A stretch of 64,000 nt of DNA from Heligmosomoides polygyrus polygyrus (taxonomy: Eukaryota > Nematoda > Chromadorea > Rhabditida > Heligmosomidae): positions 17,169,114 to 17,233,113 of the forward strand of contig OX377206.1 of the NCBI GenBank assembly GCA_947396885.1, read 5' to 3'. Positions within the stretch are counted from its first letter, which is position 1. Each line of letters begins with the position of its first letter. The notes beneath the pieces were generated by a model. It was not told the DNA's origin. It worked only from the letters and a program-made list of their open reading frames with translations, and searched no databases. Positions 56,884 to 64,000 of this stretch are shown here, in pieces. A program made the translations under genes and the position numbers.

Positions 56884-57303
56884 TTCGAAACTGTGTGCTC
56901 AGAAAACGTACTTCAACTGGATTATTGAATAAATTGCCGTTGTCTATTATATTCGACGTCGATCACTCGCAATTTTTCTGGAACATTAAAACAATGGTTA
57001 CTTCGTGTAAATACGTTCTGGACAGCCAGATTCCAAACATCTGTTCGGGCATCACTTTATGACTTCACCTTCGCTTGTCTTCTGACCAAATCTTTCACTG
57101 CACTTGAAATTGCTGGCAGAGCTTTTGCAGCTCGAAGATATCCCACGCAGAATTTTTTCGTAGGACTCCAGGATACCCCAGCGGAAAGTTCCGTGTGAAC
57201 ACTAACTCGCACGATTTTTGTTCACAATTTCGAATATTAATGATTTAAAAAATTAAAGAAACTTACCCAGAACTTCGGGTGCACTCCTAATATGTACGTG
57301 CTT

Positions 57304-57582
57304 GGCGCACTGATCGCAGTCGGAGGAGGTGCCGGCCGTCGCACGCACCCTATACCAGGCTCTTGCTTCGGACTTCACGCAGACCAACCTAGGTTTCCAT
57401 CTCGATGAATCGGTACGAAATTCGTCTGGGAAAGATAAAGCCCTAAGCTGTTCACCGGCTGGCGATGCGGCAAGTCATTCTATAGACCATGTGCAAATTT
57501 ACCGTCACAGCACCCCGCAGAAGTATTAGAATGCGTGGCGCATCCCAGAAAGGACTGAGAAACGCTCTCCTTAATTCCTTTT
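57304..57582 (+). mobile_element. SINE copy, full length, diverged
   Basis: Head GATCGCAGTCGGAGGAGG, B box TCTTGCTTCGGACTTC, body, and end GAATGCGTGGCGCATCCC. Possible TSD ATGTACGTGCTT / ATGTATATGCTT. Confidence 0.8.
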
Positions 57583-57654
57583 GCTTTAATCCTGATTATG
57601 TATATGCTTTGCGCAACCTCTGGATACTCAAGTTATTTGAAGACGTTCACTGTG

Positions 57655-57945
57655 CTTTATGTGTCAATATCGCTGTGCCAAGCGAGGTTATAGGTGGATC
57701 AGTTCATTGAGCGGCCTACGCTTCGTCCTGTTCGTCGTCTTCAGAAGCATAAAAGCGGCTCAAGACTTTAGACTTATCACTTACCCGACCCCGCCTTATC
57801 CACCCCCCCCCCCCCCCCCTCCCCCTTCCCGATATCGTCCTAGGTGCCATAACGAAAAACCTCAATGCAAGGAAAATTCGCATGAAAATTAACTTAGTAA
57901 GAAAATGCCGAGATTTTACGAAGAGAGGACTTGGAGATTATTATG
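57655..57945. repeat. Hairpin repeat C, copy 2
   Basis: GTCAATATCGCTGTGCCAAG, GGTTATAGGTGGATCAG, GAGCGGCCTACGCTTCGTC and later AATGCCGAGATTTTACGAAG also occur at 31.94-32.14 kb. A poly-C tract (57806-57825) interrupts it. Confidence 0.6.
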
Positions 57946-58664
57946 CTTTATGTTTTTTATTGTGTTCAAACATTCAGACAATTCCGCTCTCAATTACCGT
58001 GCTCTGAAAGGATGGCCGACTTGGTCGGCCTGGAACAGAAGGCGAACCATATCATATATTTAGTGTTTTCTAGCTCCTTTCAGTTTCACCTGCATTACGG
58101 TCTTTTTTCTCAAATGGAAATTCAGATGGCCCCTCTACCAGTTCTACTTACTGAGCGCTATGTGATCACCACCATAACCAAATGATTAGGACCTGTATTT
58201 ATTACAGTAAAGATTAATCGTTAGTCGTCGACGAAAACTGGAACCACCAGAATCCCATCAATTTTACAGAGACGGCGGCCAACTCCATTACGTCGATTAA
58301 TAACCGATTGCTCCAGACGTTGAATGATCGCATTTGAGACTTTCCACTTCATCACGCCACATTACCGTGCTCATTCCTACGTTCGGTGCTGATCACCCAA
58401 AAATGTGGTGCGACGAAAGAACACCTCATTCGCAATAACTAAACAGCAGCTTTGTTGACATTTTCACGCTTCCGAAAAGTGCACATCACATTGGGCCGCT
58501 GAGATCCGTTCGTAACGAGTCGCTGAATATTTGAACAGATAAAGGAGTGGCTTATCGAGACGGTCAATACTCTGCCGATCGTTCGCTGTTACCCTGTATG
58601 TCAACTTAACCTCTAAGCTTATTAGAAGATTAGTAAATAATGCAAGTACTTACAAGTAAAGATT
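57946..58664. other. No gene recognised
   Basis: 58200-58600 reads like eroded coding sequence on the minus strand but shows no motif I can name. Confidence 0.35.
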
Positions 58665-58830
58665 CTCAACGCATGATGAGCTTTTGCGATGCTATTTTGA
58701 CAGGATGTAGCGCCCTATGATTGGAGTCTAGAACCACAGTCAGTTTTCGCTGAACGCTTTTTAAAGAGCTGAAAAAGAGGTGTGAAGACGTGTGCGCAAC
58801 ACTCATCAACCTCTACGACATCACACGAGA

Positions 58831-58920
58831 TGTGCCTCTGTAGCGCAGGCGGAAAGAGTGCCACCTCGTAGGAGCACACCGGCTGGCTTTTCAGCTCGAG
58901 ACCGGGTGCTGCCAATATTT
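58831..58920 (+). other. tRNA-like module in left arm of foldback B
   Basis: TGTGCCTCTGTAGCGCAGGC (A box) followed 40 bases later by CTTTTCAGCTCGAGACC (B box-like). It is not a functional tRNA: the acceptor stem does not close. Confidence 0.55.
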
Positions 58921-59592
58921 TTGCACGTATTAGTTTGTTGTTATTTATTACGCTTATAATCATAGATGTCAACTTTAGACCATCAATGCTTACAACAAAC
59001 CAAGGCTGTCTATTTGCGCCCTCATATGCGTCAGTTTTTTTTAGCTATTCATATCTGTACCATATCATTTCTCTGAAAATAAAAAGTGTTACATAATATC
59101 AAATTAAAAGTTATATATTATTAAACTAATTATTAAATTCCTATATTTATTGTTTTCCTTTAAGTCAACATCTATGGTACAAAACTATAAAACAAGTAAA
59201 ACACAAGCGCTTGTCACACTAACAGCATCTTACAAAAGCCACTGAGGAACAATCCTTACCCTGAGAAGGAATGACCACTTCTTCTTCGTTGAACACGTAA
59301 TCTGTAGGTGTAGAGAAGGGTCCTGGGTGAAATCAAAGTGACCAGCTGCCACCCACGCGCATGACAGACAGGGCCGAAGCACCGGAGCGCAGAACAATCG
59401 GTAGGTCTGGCTTATAATCTGCAATCATAAGAAAAGTCACAAGTAGGACATTATACCATATATAAAACATAAAGGTAGGTGTTTGGTTGTTTCATACCTG
59501 TTACATATGTTATAAGCATTGATGGGTTAAAATTGACTCCTGTGATCATGAGAAAGCGTAATAACAGCAAACTAATACGTGCAAAACCATTG

Positions 59593-59682
59593 CCAGTACC
59601 CGGGCTCGATCTTTAAAGCCCGGTAGTGTGCTGCCACGAGACGCCACTCCTACCGACTGCGCCACCGAGGCACATCTCGTCA
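59593..59682 (-). other. tRNA-like module in right arm of foldback B
   Basis: On the minus strand: GTGCCTCGGTGGCGCAGTCGG (A box), AAGATCGAGCCCGGG (B box-like). It is the inverted partner of 58831-58920. Confidence 0.55.
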
Positions 59683-59870
59683 GGTGTCGTGGAGATTGAT
59701 GAGTGTTGCGCACACGTCTTCACACCTCTTTTTGAGACCTTTAAAAAAGCGTTCAGCAAAAACTGACTGTGGTTCTGGACTCCGCTCACAGGGCCCTACA
59801 TCCTGTCAAAGTAGCATCGCAAAAGCTCACCATGAGTTGGGAAGCTTCCCTTGTTAGGACTATTGACTTT

Positions 59871-60519
59871 AACAACGGCAAGATGCCTAGAATACAGAAG
59901 ACACTCCTAGAATACTGTTATGACGAACCTGTGACCTAGTGGATCCGTAATCGTAGCGCTTGCTCCTCTAGTTCTAGGAGGCACTATGTTAAAAATGTCA
60001 CTAGAATTTGGCTCAGTTCTAACTTTAACCACTTTAAACCATCTGAAAATCAGTTTTAGTTCTCCTACTTTGAAGGACTAGGCAGTCTTTCTTCTCCATT
60101 GGACTGATAACTGGTAACCTGGATCTGTACAGCTCATAAAAACCTTGCGGGTAAAATTATTCTGAACCTTTTCAGTGAGAATTGACTTTATTGGGACGTA
60201 TACAGATAGATTAAAACGCTCACGTATGACAAAAACAAGATATACAAAGAAACCTACCAATTAGGAACAAGCATAGAGGTAAAGCCTCTGACTGGGCATT
60301 ATAGGTGTATTTTAGAAAGCAAATCAAGAACTGTAAATAGGAAGCGAGATAGAACAGCACTGAGCAGGCGGCCAATGAACAGAAATCAGAATGAGGCGAG
60401 GAAAAGTTATAAATTGAGATTCAAAATTGAGATTTATGGAGATTGTATTCGACGGTTAAAATGCTTTCTGAAAGAACTAAATGACATCTGTAGCGCTCCC
60501 TCCGTCATGAAAGGAAGGA
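59871..60519. other. No gene recognised
   Basis: Unassigned sequence between foldback B and a LINE remnant. Confidence 0.45.
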
Positions 60520-60725
60520 TCAACCGCAAAGTTCTGTCACCTGTCACCTGTCTCCTGTCGTCCCGTGATCATCGAGTTGCTCGAGCGGGCGCCAACAGTG
60601 CCTCCATTCGTCCCTGTCGCGTGCCAGAGTGCTCCAATGGATCCTCCTCGGCACAAAGAGCGTCATATGCATCTATCGTTCTGGGCTTTGACAAAGAAGT
60701 TGTTCGTTCTGTTGAGCAACAATGG
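60520..60725 (-). pseudogene. LINE 3' remnant, same family as 12.0 kb
   Basis: The minus strand gives NFFVKAQNDR, then HWSTLARDRDEWRHCWRPLE and QLDDHGTTGD, the C-terminal tail of the RT ORF. It is followed by a tail of GACAGGT units (60529-60560). The long plus-strand frames at 60375-60885 overlap it and are not genes. Confidence 0.72.
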
Positions 60726-60873
60726 GGCATTAGAAACTCGTGCGTTCCATATGAACATTGTCTTCAACCGCCTCGCAAAGTTCTATGGGAAAAAACTCCC
60801 TCTGTTCTATACTTTCGCTATGGAGTGGGAGAGCCTTACCCGTCCTTGCCTGATGTTAGTATTTCATACCATA

Positions 60874-61160
60874 AATAGAGGATAAAGGACGGCGTTAATC
60901 AATCCCTCTTGGGATGCGCTATGCATTCTACTTCTACGGGATGTCTTGGAGGCGATTTGAATGCGTATTTGGCCATACAATCACTTGCGGTGGCCAGCCG
61001 ATGAACAAGTCAGCGCTCTATTCCTCCCAGACAAGGTACCATTTCACCGACCCCGGAGGGCTGGAAGGCTTGGTTGGCCTGGGCGGAAAATCCTAACCAG
61101 GAACCTGGAATCGGGTGCACGCGACAGCCGGCGCCTCCTCCGACTGCGTTGCACGCGCCC
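60874..61160 (-). mobile_element. SINE copy, full length
   Basis: A perfect 15-bp duplication GTATTTCATACCATA (60859-60873 and 61161-61175) flanks it. It has a small deletion near 61036 (AGACAAGGTACC). It lies just upstream of the exon at 61200. Confidence 0.93.
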
Positions 61161-61199
61161 GTATTTCATACCATACATCTATGTATTCCTTTTTATAGG

Positions 61200-61392
61200 A
61201 CAAGAAAGCAATTGTACCTTCCTCCAGAACTGGACGTACGTAGATTTTGTAGGCTTTGATCAGAACCAGACGATTTACACTAAGGTGGTTGTGGTCAGAA
61301 TTTTTTCAGAAGAATCACTTGCTCATGACTTCACGGAAGGGACCACCTGGGCGAACGTTAGACCGCTACTGACATGGTGGCCGCATCGATAA
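61200..61392 (+). CDS. C-terminal exon of an unidentified, probably glycosylated protein
   Basis: After CCTTTTTATAG the frame runs for about 63 codons to TAA at 61390-61392. It has three N-glycosylation sequons (NCT, NWT, NQT) and an aromatic core (NWTYVDFVGFDQNQ, IFSEESLAHDF). The composition looks like folded extracellular protein. Upstream exons were not found: a SINE (60876-61160) and a LINE remnant fill the space before it. Confidence 0.4.
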
Positions 61393-62384
61393 TTGTGATC
61401 TGTCCGTCTCTCCAGGAGATCCGCACCCCTGCTAGTGCAATTTTCTGCTGTTTCACGTTACTCTGCAAGCGGGAGCCATGCGAACGGCTGCACGGTGCAC
61501 TGTTTGAGTAAGAACTATACTGTACTGCTTTGCGGAACGACCATTCGGCTCGCTATAGCACGAAGCGGCGAGTCCGAGTAAACACTGCTGCTGCCGCCGT
61601 CGGCCGGTGGCGATGGCGGCGGTGGTGGTGGTTCCCCCCCCCCCCCCCACGTGTGTGTGTGTGGTGTGGGTGTGTATGTAAGTCGATCAGCATCGTCCAC
61701 ACACCTATTCGAACCGCCCGTCTCTCGTTAGGGCGATCGTAGCCCTTCCACGGACCTGCTGATGTAAGTGTCTCACAATCAGTAATTCGCTCGTGTTCCC
61801 CTTAAGAAGGCGTCGAGTTCTGTTGGATTTCGAACTTCCAGCCTTCGAATTATAGGCCTCGTTTTCGTCGTGTTTTTTCTGTCGTCTTGGGTATTACACA
61901 CTGTACTTCCATCAGCACCTTACAACATTACCGCCCCAGAAAAAAAACTCCAAATCACACCTGTCCTTTTCAATCAGAAACGGTTCCATTCATAACGGCC
62001 GTCGTCAGGTCGGTGTCAAGGTTTCAAGTGCGCCGCCGTCGGCGGTTCGGTCGTGAAGGTTATTGTTACCAGCTGGGCCGGCTGTCTGTGTTAGTGTTGG
62101 TATTGCTGCCCTTGCCATCAGTTTCATCTGTCATTTTCGGGGACTTCGGTGAGACGCCGTACGATCGCCGCCTGCCACTGTTTGCTTCACACTGTGTGTT
62201 TGATCAGGGAGATTGATAAGGTGACCAATGTGTATGGTCTGCAGGACGGCATTTTGCCGTCTCTTGTACGCATTGTTTTGGACAACTCCTCGAATTCCAT
62301 AGTGTTTCAACTAGTCTTCAAACACTTGTAACTCCTTGCTACCTTTTTGTGCTACCTTAGTGCTCCTTGTTCCTGTTCTTGTTG
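61393..62384. other. No gene recognised
   Basis: GC-rich at 61560-62160 with a poly-C tract followed by GT-rich sequence (61636-61680). A 109-codon frame at 61887-62216 has no motif. Confidence 0.4.
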
Positions 62385-62570
62385 ATATGGTTTTAAATTA
62401 TTTCTAAAATTAACTAACTAACTAACTTAATTAAATTTAGTTAACTTTATTTCTATTCCATAAGAGCTTTTGTAGAATTATTCCTGAAATTAACTAACTA
62501 ACTAACTAATTAACTCGATTAAAATTAGTCAACTTTATTTCTATTCTATAAGAGCTTTTGTACAATTTCA
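62385..62570. repeat. Two-copy tandem repeat with (AACT)n
   Basis: AAATTAACTAACTAACTAAC, then TTTATTTCTATTCCATAAGAG and AGCTTTTGTA, are repeated after about 92 bp. A worn third copy may be at 63030-63085. Confidence 0.85.
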
Positions 62571-62680
62571 GAAAAAGCTGTGCCCTATTCTTTCTTGCAA
62601 AATCTGAGAGAATTGTTTGAATATTTTTAAAATGAAAACGTCAAACATCCAACAGAAAAGCATCCCATCCCACTATTGAT

Positions 62681-62942
62681 ACGTTATTCAATCCTTTGTG
62701 GAATGCGCCACCCATTCTACTTCCACGAGACGTCATCGAGGCGATTTAAATGCACATTTGGTCATGAAATGGTCAGCTGATGAACAAGTCAGCGCTTTAT
62801 CCTTCCCAGACGAGTCTGGTACCAATTCACCGACCGCGGAGGGATGGAAGGCTTGGTTGGCCTGCGGGAAATCCGAACCACGAACCTGGTATCGGGCGCA
62901 TGCGACAGCCGGTACCTCCTTCGACTGCGCTACATGTGCACA
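62681..62942 (-). mobile_element. SINE copy
   Basis: CGTTATTCAATCCTTTGTGG, TCCTTCCCAGACGAGTCTGG and GTACCTCCTTCGACTGCG are in family order. The duplication is unclear. Confidence 0.82.
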
Positions 62943-62944
62943 AT

Positions 62945-64000
62945 CATAGATACACGTACATTCTAAATAGTGAACCTGGTTTTTTCCTGCTTTTTCCGTA
63001 GCAGAATCACTTGTTCCATTAATACAGCTTTTAAATTATTTCAAAAATTTTCAAACTTTAGTTTCATTTTATAAAAGCTTTTTAACCAGAATCACTTATG
63101 GTTGTTTCTTTAATAAGCTTGTTGACACAATACGGTTTCCTTGGGGTCAGTCGTTCCTAGGCTTGCACATTTTAAATATATAGTACATGTTAGTGCTTAG
63201 GGTAGAGTGGAATATTTCATTTTCAGAGTGGTATGTAGTTTAGCCCCGCATTGAGAAATACCCTAGAATAGTGAACTCTAGTAATAAAAAAAGTAGAAAA
63301 ATTCATCGTTGACGAAAAACGTGACCTCCAAACCTATATTTCACTAATTTTTCATATGATCGCTGCTACATGTAATTCTCTCAGATGAAGGGAATTTAAA
63401 AATTGTTATGGCAGACTTTCAGAACTTCTCCTATTTCTTCTTCTTCATCTAAAAACAATCATTCACAACTGATTAAGCCTGCCTGAGCACTATAGAAAGC
63501 CACTGATTATTGTACGTGCTAAAATGCAGAAACCGTGTACTGTCACAATTCGTCCTGGTTTCCTTATGGACTTGCTTGAGGTATTTACTTCTTTGAGAAC
63601 TTCACGAACGCGAAGAAATTCGGATTTTAAGAAAATCCTTTCGTTCATCTCGATTCAAACAGACGCGTACTATATTTGTTGTTATATTGTTGTTTTCATT
63701 AAATTTGTTCTCCGTCCAGGCCAACCAGAATTTTCCATTCTATTGGAAGTGTGACTGTGAATGTTTTACAGGTTGTATACGCCAGTAAGACGTCACAATG
63801 ACAGAAGGCAGAAGTGAAGTGTTTGGCGCATTTCAAAGACCCTTATGTTGAAATCAGTGAACGAGTATAACGATTGATAGAATTTGTGGAAATTCGCCGC
63901 TAGTAGAGTTTAAAACGTGTTTCGCGATTGAATTGTGAATACGAATTCTTTTCGCCGCTTTCGGATACCAAAACCACTTTCTAAAGAAGACTGAAATGCT
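62945..64000. other. No gene recognised
   Basis: AT-rich. A faint SINE-like end (GTTTGGCGCATTTC) at 63820; otherwise nothing. Confidence 0.45.

Larger units (their letters stand above)
58665..59870. mobile_element. Foldback element B with tRNA-like segments in both arms
   Basis: Left arm 58665-58975, right arm 59535-59865, inverted. The outer arm (GATGCTATTTTGACAGGATG) matches element A (GATGCAGTTTTTACAGGATG). The interior shares AGCATCTTACAAA, GAACAATC and GTGAAATCA with A, which shows common descent. Each arm holds an A box (TAGCGCAGGCGG; TGGCGCAGTCGG) and a B box-like region (CTCGAGACC; ATCGAGCCC). Confidence 0.82.

Noticed and set aside
60375..60885. Two overlapping plus-strand frames of 167 and 106 codons
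   Set aside because: The minus strand reads as a LINE C-terminus (ARDRDEWRHCWRPLE), so these are antisense shadows.

Overview
The window is nuclear DNA of a nematode, most probably a strongylid such as a hookworm. The reasons are the short exons with worm-type splice sites (TTTTCAG or TTTTTAG acceptors, GTAAGT or GTGAGT donors), Tc1/mariner copies that are all broken, RTE-like LINE tails, and more than twenty copies of a tRNA-derived SINE. The species call is inference. Repeats dominate. There are no operons, CRISPR arrays, phage genes or bacterial features. A 200-base assembly gap of Ns lies at 15782-15981.

The one well-supported host gene runs on the + strand from 35537 to 44775. I assembled 14 exons whose reading phases all agree. 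They encode a protein of about 459 residues with a signal peptide, an acidic stretch, and Pro/Gln-rich low-complexity parts. I do not recognise its family. A second, incomplete + strand gene is suggested by exons near 53.69, 55.07 and possibly 54.70 and 55.50 kb. A C-terminal exon of an unidentified gene sits at 61.20-61.39 kb, and a possible first exon at 20.39 kb.

Left part (1-20 kb): mostly non-coding. It holds a 1.48-kb MULE-like element (4725-6205) with a perfect 10-bp target duplication, SINE copies near 2.4, 6.3 and 9.3 kb, a LINE 3' remnant at 12.0 kb, a tRNA-like repeat at 15.1 kb, and two mariner pseudogenes with TA flanks (16172-17081 and 17424-18448).

Middle (20-35 kb): palindromic MITEs at 20.9, 21.3 and 23.8 kb, a SINE split by a CG-rich TIR element at 27.2-27.9 kb, and a dense nest at 30.2-34.3 kb. 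The nest is a long-armed foldback element carrying a tRNA-like module in one arm, with a SINE in its loop, followed by shorter foldbacks whose terminal repeats are themselves tRNA-like.

Right part (45-64 kb): a pyrimidine-rich low-complexity stretch, a Tc1/mariner-type pseudogene (48460-49541), an RTE-like LINE 3' end (minus strand, 52.98-53.6 kb), more SINEs, and a second copy of the long-armed foldback family (58.67-59.87 kb).

The most unusual content is the set of foldback elements that carry tRNA-like, presumably Pol III-type, sequence inside their inverted arms, in at least two related arrangements.
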